64,000 nt of DNA, from NCBI GenBank assembly GCA_947493215.1, contig CANLQE010000003.1:248001-312000 (forward strand), read 5' to 3'. This document shows positions 17,736 through 29,480 of this stretch, one piece after another. The notes under the pieces were generated by a model. That model was not told the DNA's origin. It saw only the letters and a list, made by a program, of their open reading frames with translations, and did no database searches. Source of the stretch: an uncultured Sphingomonadaceae bacterium. Lineage in GTDB: Bacteria > Pseudomonadota > Alphaproteobacteria > Sphingomonadales > Sphingomonadaceae. The translations under genes were made by a program, and so were the position numbers. The number at the start of each line of letters is the position of its first letter. The stretch's first letter is position 1.

Positions 17736-18890
17736 ATGCCCCCGACAACCTTACCGACGCCATCCAGTGCCAAGGTCATTATCGTTGAAGAAGAAAATGC
17801 ACTTTCACGATCGTTGCAGGACGATTTGGAAGCCAATGATATCGCCGTTGCCTGTGTATTTTCAAAACTAGATGAGGAAGCCAGTCTGGTCTTCGGACCG
17901 GATGCGCTGATCATTGATCCCAAAACTGTGCGGGAAAATGGCAGTGAACTGCTCGACCGGTTTTCCGGATTGCGGTCCTCCATGCCGGTTATCTTGACGC
18001 CCAACCCAAAAGATAGCGGTGACGACGAGCTGGCCTTTGACGCTGCAAGCGTAATCCAGCGGCTGCAGAAACCCTATGCCGTACCGACGCTATGTAATTT
18101 AATCGGGAGGATGGCCGACGTCAGCGGCCATGCCGTCAATGATCTCGACTATGTTTGCGCGCTGGTCGAAACCGACCGACTGTTGCCGAATTTGTCGGTG
18201 GAGTTTCAGTCCAAACAATCTTTGGATAGTGACAAGATCGTTGGCTATGAAGCGCTGACCCGGATTAAGACGCGGCGCGCGTTGAACCCGGCCATTATCT
18301 TTTCCGATCTGGTCGATGTTGCGGTTGAGGTTGAGGCGACATTGGCAGTTGTCGATGAATCGATCCGGCTCGCGACTGCCTTGGCAAAGCGAGGCCGCGC
18401 CGTACCGGTTTCGTTCAATTGCAGCGCGATCATGATGACCTATCGGCGCTTTGTCGATGCGCTGATCAGCCGCTTGAAACATGCCGATGTCCCGCCGGGT
18501 GCCTTGATGCTAGAGATTACAGAGGAATCGCGTGTGGTTGACGTCGACCGGTTGGCCGCCGTCTGCCATGTTTTGCGCGGCCACGGGCTGGGCATTTCGA
18601 TTGATGATTATGGCACCGGCCTTGCCAATCTTGACCGGATTGCGAAAATTCCGTTTGACGAGCTGAAGATCGACAAGACGATTTTCAATGCATGCTATGA
18701 TGGCGATATTCCGATCTCGCTGCTGGCGTCGATGCTGGAATTCTGTCGCGGTCGCAAGGCACGTTCGGTGATTGAGGGTATTGAAACCAAACATCATTTG
18801 GCGCAGGCGCGCTTGCTTGGGGCGGATTTCGGGCAGGGTTTTTACTGGGGCTGCGCGGTGCCGCCGAAATATTTTGTCCCCGGTTGGTAA
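17736..18890 (+). CDS. Receiver-EAL c-di-GMP phosphodiesterase
   Basis: A 384-residue cytoplasmic signalling protein. Residues 12-125 form a receiver-like domain that keeps an acidic cluster (18-20), the phospho-acceptor position D61 and a KPY lysine at 112. Residues about 150-380 form the EAL domain with every catalytic residue: EAL at 172-174, N228, E260, D290-D291, K311, E347/E350 and Q367. It should hydrolyse c-di-GMP to pGpG and be tuned by a sensor kinase. It follows sciP by about 125 bases, so motility or cell-cycle control is plausible. Confidence 0.92.
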   Translation: MPPTTLPTPSSAKVIIVEEENALSRSLQDDLEANDIAVACVFSKLDEEASLVFGPDALIIDPKTVRENGSELLDRFSGLRSSMPVILTPNPKDSGDDELAFDAASVIQRLQKPYAVPTLCNLIGRMADVSGHAVNDLDYVCALVETDRLLPNLSVEFQSKQSLDSDKIVGYEALTRIKTRRALNPAIIFSDLVDVAVEVEATLAVVDESIRLATALAKRGRAVPVSFNCSAIMMTYRRFVDALISRLKHADVPPGALMLEITEESRVVDVDRLAAVCHVLRGHGLGISIDDYGTGLANLDRIAKIPFDELKIDKTIFNACYDGDIPISLLASMLEFCRGRKARSVIEGIETKHHLAQARLLGADFGQGFYWGCAVPPKYFVPGW

Positions 18891-18966
18891 GCCTCGCCTC
18901 TTTTCTATCGCTGCCATTTACATTCTTCGCTGGACCTTCGGGCATGGGCGCACTAACTTGCGACTC

Positions 18967-21479
<2,513 letters not shown>

Positions 21480-21487
21480 ACATCCCC

Positions 21488-22018
21488 ATGGCCCTGTCTG
21501 CCGCCGCCTTGCTCAACCGTCTTCAGGCCTTTGATGGCCGGGCGGTCAGCATGTTGGGGGAGATTGCGGCCGAATATGGGGCTGAGCCAGCCTATTGCGA
21601 TGCGCTGATCGCGCTGGCTGCGCATGATCAGGCACAGGTGTCGAGCGGTGCGACATGGCTGATCAAATCGATGCTGGAAGGCGGGGAGGCGCTTTCCGCT
21701 GCGCAGAGCGAAGCCCTATGGGATGAAATTCCGGCCATCCGATATTGGCAGGCGCAGCTGCATATCTGTCAGTGCGCGGCCTATCTCAGCTTCTCCGCCG
21801 ACGGCGCAGTAACCATGGATCGCTGGCTTACACCGCTGCTCCACCATGACCGCCCGTTTCTGCGCGCCTGGTCGGTGGATGCGCTGTGCCGGATCGCTGC
21901 CCAGCACGTGGAATATGGCCATGCCGCCCGGGATGCCGCGCGCGCCGCCGCCAAGGACACTGCCGCCTCGGTCCGCGCCCGCGTCCGCCAGCTGGGCGAT
22001 TTGTTGGCCGATCTGTAA
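21488..22018 (+). CDS. HEAT-repeat-like hypothetical protein
   Basis: A 176-residue, Ala- and Leu-rich, all-helical protein with three or four HEAT-like helix pairs (for example PFLRAWSVDALCRIA then SVRARVRQLGDLLADL). No catalytic motif. The ATG at 21488 has GGAG 11 bases upstream; the longer frame from 21434 overlaps the RidA gene and is less likely. It is part of the GC-rich block between thiC and its remnant. Function not recognised. Confidence 0.7.
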   Translation: MALSAAALLNRLQAFDGRAVSMLGEIAAEYGAEPAYCDALIALAAHDQAQVSSGATWLIKSMLEGGEALSAAQSEALWDEIPAIRYWQAQLHICQCAAYLSFSADGAVTMDRWLTPLLHHDRPFLRAWSVDALCRIAAQHVEYGHAARDAARAAAKDTAASVRARVRQLGDLLADL

Positions 22019-22073
22019 ATTTGCCAATATGCAGACAAGGTGGCAGGACCGCACAGGACCAAAGCCCCCTTCG

Positions 22074-22100
22074 TCATCCTGAACGTGTTTCAGGATCCAT
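22074..22100. repeat. Short palindromic intergenic repeat
   Basis: ATCCTGAA-CGTG-TTTCAGGAT forms a hairpin with 8-base arms (one mismatch). Motifs of the form TCATCCTGAAC..GTTTCAGGATCC are scattered in many sphingomonad genomes (recalled, not checked). It is unrelated to the GTCCGC repeat family in this window. Confidence 0.6.
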
Positions 22101-22118
22101 CCATGAAAGCCACCACCC

Positions 22119-23018
22119 ATGACCATTGAAAACCCCGCCCCGATCACCCCGCAAAGCGCAGAGCAATGGCGCGCAGACGGACAATTTGTCGACTGGCAGG
22201 GCCACCAGATTTTCGTCCGCACCGGCGGCGATCCATCCGCGCCGCCGCTCCTCCTGCTCCACGGCTTTCCGACCTCCAGCCTCGACTGGCTGCCGCTATG
22301 GGCGGACCTCACCGCGCGTTACCGGGTGGTGGCGTTTGATTTTCTTGGCTTTGGCTTTTCCGACAAGCCGAAGCGGCATGCTTATGATCTGCAGGAACAG
22401 AGCGATCTCGCCGCGCATCTGGCCGAGACCTTATTGGGTCAGGATTTTCATCTGCTCGTCCATGATTATGGCGTCAGCCCGGGTCAGGAACTGCTCGCGC
22501 GGCATGGCGAGGGCAAGCTGGCGCACAGATTGCTCAGCTGCGCCTTTCTCAACGGTGGCCTGCTCCCCGCGCAGCATCGCGCGCGGCCTATTCAAAAGCT
22601 GCTCACCGGGCCCTTTGGCTGGCTGTTCGTGCACCTGATGAACCGGGAGCGTTTCGGCAAAAGCTTTAGCGAGGTTTTCGGCAAGGATACGCAGCCCGGC
22701 GCAGCGGAACTCGACGCCTATTGGGCCGTCATCTGCACCCATGGCGGCCACCGGCTGCAACACAAGTTGCTCCACTATATCGCCGACCGCCGCACCCACG
22801 GCCCCCGCTGGGAAGCCCAGCTGACCCACCCGCCATGCCCGATCGCCCTGATTAACGGCACCCAGGACCCGGTCTCCGGCGGCCATCTGGTCGACGCAGT
22901 GGCGGCGCTGAACCCGAAGGTTCCGGCATGGCGGCTGGACCATCTGGGCCATTATCCGCAGACCGAAGGAGCCGCGGATGTGATGGCGGCTTATGCGGAG
23001 TTTCGGGGTGGGTTGTGA
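22119..23018 (+). CDS. Alpha/beta hydrolase, haloalkane dehalogenase/epoxide hydrolase-like
   Basis: A 299-residue hydrolase. An LLLHGFPTSSLDW oxyanion segment, FLGFGFSDKP, and an Asp nucleophile in LLVHDYGVSPG point to the dehalogenase/epoxide-hydrolase branch. The acid lies near NGTQDPVSGG and the His is in LDHLGHYPQTEG. The DNA is strikingly GC-rich compared with the RM genes just downstream. It is the last gene before the thiC 3' remnant. Actual substrate unknown. Confidence 0.85.
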   Translation: MTIENPAPITPQSAEQWRADGQFVDWQGHQIFVRTGGDPSAPPLLLLHGFPTSSLDWLPLWADLTARYRVVAFDFLGFGFSDKPKRHAYDLQEQSDLAAHLAETLLGQDFHLLVHDYGVSPGQELLARHGEGKLAHRLLSCAFLNGGLLPAQHRARPIQKLLTGPFGWLFVHLMNRERFGKSFSEVFGKDTQPGAAELDAYWAVICTHGGHRLQHKLLHYIADRRTHGPRWEAQLTHPPCPIALINGTQDPVSGGHLVDAVAALNPKVPAWRLDHLGHYPQTEGAADVMAAYAEFRGGL

Positions 23019-23035
23019 GGGTGGCGAAATAAGGT

Positions 23036-23107
23036 ATGCGCGAAATGGCGAAAGTCTATAAGGACAAGGGTGAGCGGTTGTATTTGCCAGCGGATGAAGT
23101 GGGGTAA
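23036..23107 (+). pseudogene. Duplicated 3' remnant of thiC
   Basis: The first 36 bases are identical to thiC at 20938-20973. The frame (23 codons plus TAA) reads [16 protein letters not shown], then LPADEVG, against [11 protein letters not shown] in the intact gene. It has no ribosome site or coding context of its own. It is a direct repeat of the end of thiC and marks a recombination or insertion boundary. Confidence 0.85.
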
Positions 23108-23183
23108 GCAATAAAAGTTTTGTTAGCATTGATTCTCGCAATTGCTAAGGAGCAACTGTTGATTGTTCTCTAGAAAGGCAAAT

Positions 23184-25028
23184 ATGGCAAGAGTTTCAGA
23201 ATTTGCATCATATGTATTTATAAAAAATGATTTGCGGGATTTTGGATGGAACACTCGAAATCCGTCAAGAGATCCAGCCGGAGAATTGTATACGCAACAG
23301 GAATGTTTGGACCATCAGGAAATAGCAGCTGGTTTAGGGAGGCAAAGGCCGGAATATGTTGTGAAGGTTCGCGAAAGCTCATTCTGGGTCATTGAGGCCA
23401 AAGCTACTCGTGACGCTATTGATATCGCATTTCAAGAAGCGATAGAATACGCTCGCTGTATAAACCAGTCTCAAGATATTGATGCAACTATCGTTACCGG
23501 GGTCGCGGGTTCGGACGACGAAGGATATTTGGTTAAAACTGCGGTGCTGCAATCGGATGGCACGATTGGCATAGTTGAGTACAACAAAAAACCGATAACT
23601 GGTTTCTTGTCCCCTAGTCAAGCAAGGCATTTGGTTGATGAGAAAACCAACATTTTGAATGACTTAGTTATCGATGAAAATGTTCTGTTGGGAATAGCGG
23701 AAAAAATAAACCAAGAGCTTCACAAAGCTTCGATAAACAAAGATAATCGTGCTTCGGTAATGTCGTCGATTTTACTATCGATGGTTTCAGACACACTACC
23801 GAACTTTAACGCATCTCCTGACGTTCTTATAAAAGATATAAATAATCGCGCAGAAGATGTGTTGATTAATCATTCAAAAAGAGAGTTTGCAGAATATATT
23901 GAGTTAAAGTTACCCCAAGAAACATCTGCGAAAGAAAAATATAAAGCAGCGATAATCAGAGTTTTCTTCTTACTACGAAAAATAAACATAAAAGCGGCCA
24001 TGGATGGTAGCCATGATCTACTAGGAAAATTTTACGAAGTTTTCTTGAAGTATGGGAATGGCGCCAAGGACATTGGTATTGTGTTGACGCCAAGGCATAT
24101 TACCGAATTTTCGGTCGACATACTCGATGTTTGTGAATCTGACTTGGTTTATGATCCTGCCTGTGGAACTGGAGGATTTCTAGTGGCCTCGTACGACAAA
24201 GTACGGCGAGAATTTCCTGAGAACATAGAGATGTTTAAAAAGCACCGTATCTTTGGTGTCGAGCAACAAGCAAATGTTGCCTCTCTTGCTATAGTCAATA
24301 TGGTTTTCAGAGGCGATGGCAAAAGCAATATCATAAACGACGATTGCTTAGCTGTTTACCTGAACAGAAAAATAAGAAATGAGGAAGTTAGCGCTGAATT
24401 TGATGGAGTGTCGAAAAATCGACCCGCTGTTACTAAGACGCTAATGAACCCACCATTCGCGCTTAAACGGGACGATGAACAAGAGACTACATTTATTGAT
24501 CATGCATTGGATCAAATGATCGATGAAGGGCTTCTTCTAGCTGTGATACCGGTTTCCGTATTATATTCGGGGAAAGAACTTGCTTGGCGGCGAAACTTTA
24601 TCGAACACAATAGTATATTGTCGGTGATATCCTTCCCAAATGATCTTTTCTATCCTCAAGCTTCTGTCGAGACTGTTATTATGGTGGCTCGAAAGGGGAT
24701 TCCGCAAGAAAATCAATGTTCAACACTGTTCGTTAGAATTGTAGATGATGGTTTTTTAAAGTTAAAGAAGCGGCGGCTACCTCATGGAAACACATCGCAA
24801 CTTATTGAACTAAAATCTCAGATCAGAGAATTTATTCGAGGAAACGACATCGTCGATATTCCTGGTACAAGTCAGCAGAAGAAAATCGATATTTCCGATC
24901 GATATCTTGAAATTATTCCGCAAAACTATTTGGACCACCCTGCTCCGCCGCCTGAATCAATCAAAGAAGAAATGAGAAAGGTTCATTCGGAGCTGGTTTT
25001 TTCAGAAATGAGACAGTCATTTCTTTAG
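23184..25028 (+). CDS. Fused restriction nuclease-adenine methyltransferase (BcgI-like/type IIG)
   Basis: A 614-residue bifunctional enzyme. The N-terminal domain carries a PD-(D/E)XK-like pattern (P56-E57 ... E71-A-K73) as in BcgI-type cleavage domains. Residues about 230-540 are an HsdM-like N6-adenine methyltransferase with SAM motif DPACGTGGF near 324 and catalytic NPPF near 422. The size is close to the BcgI A subunit (about 637, recalled). The start at 23184 has AAAGG upstream. A single-TRD specificity gene follows after 21 bases. Base composition is clearly more AT-rich than the flanks, indicating acquisition by transfer. Confidence 0.88.
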   Translation: MARVSEFASYVFIKNDLRDFGWNTRNPSRDPAGELYTQQECLDHQEIAAGLGRQRPEYVVKVRESSFWVIEAKATRDAIDIAFQEAIEYARCINQSQDIDATIVTGVAGSDDEGYLVKTAVLQSDGTIGIVEYNKKPITGFLSPSQARHLVDEKTNILNDLVIDENVLLGIAEKINQELHKASINKDNRASVMSSILLSMVSDTLPNFNASPDVLIKDINNRAEDVLINHSKREFAEYIELKLPQETSAKEKYKAAIIRVFFLLRKINIKAAMDGSHDLLGKFYEVFLKYGNGAKDIGIVLTPRHITEFSVDILDVCESDLVYDPACGTGGFLVASYDKVRREFPENIEMFKKHRIFGVEQQANVASLAIVNMVFRGDGKSNIINDDCLAVYLNRKIRNEEVSAEFDGVSKNRPAVTKTLMNPPFALKRDDEQETTFIDHALDQMIDEGLLLAVIPVSVLYSGKELAWRRNFIEHNSILSVISFPNDLFYPQASVETVIMVARKGIPQENQCSTLFVRIVDDGFLKLKKRRLPHGNTSQLIELKSQIREFIRGNDIVDIPGTSQQKKIDISDRYLEIIPQNYLDHPAPPPESIKEEMRKVHSELVFSEMRQSFL

Positions 25029-25049
25029 TGGTTACAGAGGACCAAGAGC

Positions 25050-25532
25050 ATGAAAATCCAATCCATATTCGATCTAGATGTTGCCCGCTCTAGAAGCGCT
25101 GACGATTATACGCAGGGTGATGTTCCATTTGTAACAAATACGATAATAAATAATGGAATTGTGTCCTATGTTGAACCATTTGATACAGACAAGGTGTTTG
25201 ATGGGCCTTCAATATGCATCTCTGGATTAGGTCACGCCACGGTACAAAAAGGGAAATATCTGCCAAAAGGTAATGGTGGCGATTCATGTACGATTCTCAA
25301 TCCAAAGGAAAAAATGTCATATAGCCAACTCATTTATTATGCGGCTGCTTTTAATGTTCTCCATCGATGGCGATTTTCATTCGGTCGGAAGGCAAGTAAG
25401 CGAAGAATTCAAGATCTTGATATTTCACCGGTGCATTCTCAGAGTTCGTTTGATATTCACAAGGAGGTGACGAAAAATAGTGATCAGATGCTGAATCTTT
25501 TCGAGAAAAACACAAAACTCCGAGTAGAATAG
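25050..25532 (+). CDS. Single-TRD specificity subunit (HsdS/BcgIB-like half-S)
   Basis: A 160-residue protein with one target-recognition domain: FVTNTIINNGIVSYVEP, ICISGLGHATVQKGKY, and FSFGRKASKRRIQDLDI, the usual end-of-TRD segment before the helical spacer. Ordinary S subunits have two TRDs and about 400 residues, so this would act as a dimer reading a symmetric site. It is 21 bases after the nuclease-methylase gene behind AGAGGA and shares its AT-rich composition. Truncation of a longer S gene is possible, but the frame closes cleanly after a short helix. Confidence 0.82.
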   Translation: MKIQSIFDLDVARSRSADDYTQGDVPFVTNTIINNGIVSYVEPFDTDKVFDGPSICISGLGHATVQKGKYLPKGNGGDSCTILNPKEKMSYSQLIYYAAAFNVLHRWRFSFGRKASKRRIQDLDISPVHSQSSFDIHKEVTKNSDQMLNLFEKNTKLRVE

Positions 25533-25611
25533 GATTAAGTTTGATCACGGATTACGGCGATAGATTGCCAAACGCCTATAACCCTCGGACAACCAGCAAA
25601 AAACACCACCC

Positions 25612-26154
25612 TCAACCCTGATCCGTAACCCTTACCAAATTCCAGTCATAACCAAGCTCTTTCACCCGCGCCTCAATCCGGGCGCGCACTTGGGGCTCGG
25701 GCTGCGCCTGACGCGTGAGCATCCACAGGTAGCGTCCGCTGGGTTCGCCGACGATGGCCCAGCTATAATCTTCCGACCGGTCCAGCACCCAGTAATCGCC
25801 GTAAAAGGGGCCGAAGAAAGAGACTTTCAGCTTCGCATTCCGGCTGCCCTCGACGATTTTCGCCTTGCCATTGGCGGTGGTGGTTTTGCCGTCTTTGGTG
25901 CAGCTGTTGATGACCTTGATCTTGCCGTCTTTGCGCAGGGAATAATCGGCGGTCACGCCGTCGCAGCCTTTTTGAAACGGCGCTTCATAGCGGGCCATTT
26001 CAAACCATTTGCCGAGATAGCGATCCAGTTCCACCGCCTTGGCGGGCTCTGGCACCGCGCTATTGCCGACGGGTCCGGGCTTGCCGGCGCAGGCGCTGAT
26101 CAGGGCAAAGGGTAACAGGCTAAGCGCGAGCTTTTGGGTGGCCGATAGTGTCAT
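25612..26154 (-). CDS. Lipocalin (Blc-type) outer-membrane lipoprotein
   Basis: A 180-residue lipoprotein. A signal peptide with lipobox ISAC is followed by the bacterial lipocalin pattern DRYLGKWFEMARYEAPFQKG, then a YSLR strand, FGPFYGDYWVLDRSEDYSWA and VGEPSGRYLWMLTR. The start MTLSATQK (26154) is preferred over MEIIM (26166). Blc-type lipocalins bind lysophospholipids or fatty acids and are linked to envelope stress. It faces the RM pair convergently. Confidence 0.92.
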   Translation of the reverse strand: MTLSATQKLALSLLPFALISACAGKPGPVGNSAVPEPAKAVELDRYLGKWFEMARYEAPFQKGCDGVTADYSLRKDGKIKVINSCTKDGKTTTANGKAKIVEGSRNAKLKVSFFGPFYGDYWVLDRSEDYSWAIVGEPSGRYLWMLTRQAQPEPQVRARIEARVKELGYDWNLVRVTDQG

Positions 26155-26269
26155 GATGATCTCCATAGCGATGCAGCATAGCTAGGCGCGCGTGAGTGCA
26201 TTATGAATATGGGTTTTGGTGCATATTATTCCATGATATGCTCGCGCCAAATCAGCAAGAGGTAACGCC

Positions 26270-26740
26270 ATGAACCTGCTCGAAAACCCCGCCCTTAAAT
26301 GGATCCACTTCACCGACGCGGACAAGCGCTTCGCCTATCCCATCGACTATCACGGCGCGGTGCTGTCCGTGCGGCCCGACGCGGATGGCGCGGGCGGGCA
26401 TATTGACCTGCTCTACCGCTGGGAGCCGAACGCCTATTGCCATTTCCACCGCCATGTCTGCGCGACCACCTCGACGGTGCTGGCGGGGGAGCTGCATGTC
26501 GTGGATTATGAGGGCGGCGTGGCTGGGGAGAAGCGCATCCGCGCCGCTGGCGATTATGCCGCGAAGGATCCGGGCGATGTCCATATGGAACATGGCGGGC
26601 CAGATGGCGCGCTGGTGCTGTTCAACCTCTATGCGCCCGATGGCAGGCTTGCCGATTTTCTGGGACCCGATGGCGAGACGCTGACCACCATCACGCTGGA
26701 GGATATGACCACCGGGCGGATTGCTAGCCAAGCAGCTTAG
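26270..26740 (+). CDS. Cupin-fold protein
   Basis: A 156-residue single-domain cupin. Possible metal residues are in YCHFHRHVCATTSTVLAGEL and HMEHGGPDG. A central G(X)5H-like turn and the ending FLGPDGETLTTITLEDM are visible. It starts after an AGAGGTAACG site, convergent with the diguanylate cyclase gene 13 bases away. Substrate unknown; similar proteins are annotated as anti-sigma-factor-type or regulator cupins. Confidence 0.75.
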   Translation: MNLLENPALKWIHFTDADKRFAYPIDYHGAVLSVRPDADGAGGHIDLLYRWEPNAYCHFHRHVCATTSTVLAGELHVVDYEGGVAGEKRIRAAGDYAAKDPGDVHMEHGGPDGALVLFNLYAPDGRLADFLGPDGETLTTITLEDMTTGRIASQAA

Positions 26741-26752
26741 ATAGCAGGCGGC

Positions 26753-27949
26753 CTAAGCGGCGCGGGCGGGTTTGACGATTTTATTGTCCTCATCCGACGC
26801 GCGGACAATGCGGTTCCGGCCCAGTTTCTTGGCTTCATACATGGCGCTATCCGCGCTTTTAAATGTGGCGGAAAAGGCGCTGGCCGGTCCATGGGCCAAG
26901 CCCAGCGAGCCGGTGACCCGCAGCCGCGCGGGCCAGTCTTGATGGGTTAATCTGGCGACCGCGCTGCGCAGGTCTTCGGCAATATCCGCCGCGTCCGCCT
27001 GATGACCGGGCAGGGCGATAATAAATTCCTCACCGCCCCAGCGGGCCGCCAACCCATGGGGCGCTGCCTTGGCCAATGTTTCGCTGATGCACGCGCCCAC
27101 GGCTGCGATCACGCTATCGCCCTGGCCATGGCCATAGCTGTCGTTAATCTTCTTGAAATGGTCGATATCCATCAGGATCACGGGCGTGGGGCTGTCGCCA
27201 TGTTCTTCCATGGCGCCCTGCAAGGCGGATCGATTTAACAATCCGGTCAGACAGTCATGGCGGGACAGCCAGGACGTGCGTTCCAGCTCGTCGGCCAGCC
27301 GCTGGCTCAGCCGTTCCACCTCTATGCCGTCGCGGCAGCTTTTATGCGCCTGAAGATTGACCGCCTTGGCAATGATGAACAGGGCGACGCACATAAACGT
27401 CAGCGCCAGTTCGGCAAAGCTGCTGAAATCCCTGGCAAACAGAAATATTCCTGCGGCGACCGCGGCCGTGAACCCGCCGAGTAGCGGGAAAGCAATGCCG
27501 GCAATCGGCGCGGCGAGCAGGACCGAGACAACCATTGTCACCAATATCGTGACCCAAGTGGTCAGCACTGCATCCGACGCACCGATGAGCATCCCGACGT
27601 CGAGCATCATCGCGGCCCATAATATACCGCTGGATGCCTCGGCCATCATCCACAGGTTTTTGCGTATCGCGATTTTCTTGCCTGTTTCGAATGCATGGAG
27701 CAGCCATTGTGATGAGACGGCAATGGCAAGCTGCGCCAATATCTGCAGGCCCAGAAATATCCATAAGGCGCGGTTATCGGTCAGGCTCGCTATCCATCCG
27801 ATCACCCCGACCGGAATGAAGAGGCTGAGCTGTCCGGCCAGCCGCCGCTCTAGTCCATCGACAAGCAGCTTGCGGGAGACTTCCGTCTTATCGATATCCG
27901 CAATGTCCGCTGAAGCGGTAAAGCTGTCCTGATAAGCGGTGTGCGCCAT
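26753..27949 (-). CDS. Membrane GGDEF diguanylate cyclase
   Basis: A 398-residue protein. Residues about 35-215 hold six hydrophobic segments, a membrane sensor domain of no recognised family. A short linker leads to the GGDEF domain (about 235-390) with LTGLLNRSA, DIDHFKKINDSYGHGQGD and an intact GGEEF active site near 305. The I-site RxxD is absent, so feedback inhibition is unlikely. The start at 27949 is behind GAGGA; earlier in-frame ATGs up to 28069 lack sites. Confidence 0.9.
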   Translation of the reverse strand: MAHTAYQDSFTASADIADIDKTEVSRKLLVDGLERRLAGQLSLFIPVGVIGWIASLTDNRALWIFLGLQILAQLAIAVSSQWLLHAFETGKKIAIRKNLWMMAEASSGILWAAMMLDVGMLIGASDAVLTTWVTILVTMVVSVLLAAPIAGIAFPLLGGFTAAVAAGIFLFARDFSSFAELALTFMCVALFIIAKAVNLQAHKSCRDGIEVERLSQRLADELERTSWLSRHDCLTGLLNRSALQGAMEEHGDSPTPVILMDIDHFKKINDSYGHGQGDSVIAAVGACISETLAKAAPHGLAARWGGEEFIIALPGHQADAADIAEDLRSAVARLTHQDWPARLRVTGSLGLAHGPASAFSATFKSADSAMYEAKKLGRNRIVRASDEDNKIVKPARAA

Positions 27950-28110
27950 TCCAATCCTCATATAAGCGTTGGGAACAGGCATATGCGGTTTTGGATAACA
28001 GATTGTTAATAGGCGTAAAAAAGGGACTAGAAAGACGCCTACAAGCGGGCTGTGAAAGAGATGATCCAAGGCGCTTTCCCAAAGCCGTAGATGTTTGCTA
28101 GGGTTCGGTC

Positions 28111-29031
28111 ATGACCCAGGCTGACACACCGCTCATCATCGAAGTTTCCCTCAACGGTTCGGTAAAGCCGGAGCAAAACCCCAATGTCCCCTATGAGGAC
28201 GATGACATTGTCGCGCAGGCGACCCAATGCATGGAGGCAGGGGCGGCGTTGGTGCATAATCACACGCGCGATCCTGTCTTTGGCCCGACGGGATCGATGG
28301 ATGCAGAGGATTATGCGCGGCCGTGGCGCAAGCTGCTCGCCATCCGCCCCGACGCGATATTGACGCCGACTATGCCTGCCGATCCACCCGGCGGCGTGTC
28401 TGTGGAAACACGCTTTGCCCATATTGAGGCGATGGCGGAGGAGGGGTTGATCGCGCAAGGGCTCTGTGATCCGGGCAGTTTCAGCGTTTCCGTGCCGATG
28501 GCAGACGGCGTTTTTGCGCCGACCCAGCTGGTCTATCGCAATGACACGCAGGACAGCCACTATTATGTCGAGGCATGTCGGCGTCTGAAGCTGGGCATGA
28601 GCATTTCAATTTTTGAACCCGGCTTCGTCAAGTTTATCATGGCCCTCCACCGCGCCGGGAAATTGCCACCCGGTGGAATACTGAAATTCTATTTCGGCGC
28701 AGATAGTATGTCCTTTGGCCTGCCGCCCACGGCCAAGGCGCTGGATGCTTATCTGGAGATGATCGCGGGCAGCGACTTGCCTTGGTCCGTGTCGGCTTTT
28801 GGCGATGATTGTGTCGGCTGCGGGCTTGCCGAAGAAACGATTAAACGCGGCGGTCATGTGCAGGTCGGTATCGAGCCTTATGGCGGTCCGCGCACGCCGA
28901 CCAATGTCGAGCTGGTGCAGGAAGTTGTCGATCTGGCGGGCCGGTTGGGGCGTCCGATTGCCACGCCCGCACAGGCCGCTAAAATCATGAACCTGCCGAC
29001 TTATCCGGCGCCCTTTGGCGCCATATCGTGA
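28111..29031 (+). CDS. BKACE-family beta-keto acid cleavage enzyme
   Basis: A 306-residue TIM-barrel Zn enzyme of the 3-keto-5-aminohexanoate cleavage family, which condenses a beta-keto acid with acetyl-CoA. The N-terminus has IIEVSLNGS and the metal histidines in LVHNHTRDP (H49, H51). Later motifs are LTPTMPADPPGG, HYYVEACRRL and GHVQVGIEPYG. It heads a same-strand cluster with a lipoprotein, a DUF2834 protein and a racemase-like enzyme, which suggests catabolism of an amino- or keto-acid, but the substrate is not fixed. Confidence 0.9.
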   Translation: MTQADTPLIIEVSLNGSVKPEQNPNVPYEDDDIVAQATQCMEAGAALVHNHTRDPVFGPTGSMDAEDYARPWRKLLAIRPDAILTPTMPADPPGGVSVETRFAHIEAMAEEGLIAQGLCDPGSFSVSVPMADGVFAPTQLVYRNDTQDSHYYVEACRRLKLGMSISIFEPGFVKFIMALHRAGKLPPGGILKFYFGADSMSFGLPPTAKALDAYLEMIAGSDLPWSVSAFGDDCVGCGLAEETIKRGGHVQVGIEPYGGPRTPTNVELVQEVVDLAGRLGRPIATPAQAAKIMNLPTYPAPFGAIS

Positions 29032-29054
29032 TGTCATTAAGAGGATAGCCTGCC

Positions 29055-29447
29055 ATGATCCATCCCGTAAATATTGCGCTCACCGCCATTGGGTTTCTGG
29101 CTTTAACGGCCTGCGGAGTTGAAGAGGCACCGGCGGCTGATGCCGTCGCTGATGCCGCTAAGCCCGCACAGCAGAGCCAGCGCATCACCATCAACGGCTT
29201 TGAATGTGGCGATAATTGCTATCTCGATTACCGCCCGTTGGCGGAGCCGGACAGCGAACCGCAAAGCGCGCTGTGCAGTGTTGGTCCGTGCGCCGATTGG
29301 TTTGAGGAACAGGCCATGCCAGAGGAATTTGCCGGACGCAGCGCGACCGTCACCATCGGCATCGGCCAGCAATATGATAATGAGGGCAATGTCATGAGCG
29401 ATGGTTTCCCGCTGATTACCAGCCTGACGCTTGATCCGCTGCAATAG
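29055..29447 (+). CDS. Hypothetical lipoprotein
   Basis: A 130-residue exported protein with lipobox LTAC at residues 17-20, an Ala-rich linker and a small domain with four cysteines (FECGDNCYLDY, ALCSVGPCADW). The cysteines could form two disulfides in the periplasm. It begins 23 bases after the BKACE gene. No family recognised. Confidence 0.75.
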   Translation: MIHPVNIALTAIGFLALTACGVEEAPAADAVADAAKPAQQSQRITINGFECGDNCYLDYRPLAEPDSEPQSALCSVGPCADWFEEQAMPEEFAGRSATVTIGIGQQYDNEGNVMSDGFPLITSLTLDPLQ

Positions 29448-29480
29448 AAACAAGTCCCTAAAAACCGACAGGAGCCGTGC

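Noticed and set aside
22074-22100. Hairpin considered as a terminator for the HEAT-like gene
   Set aside because: No run of T follows either arm, and the sequence resembles a scattered genomic repeat instead.
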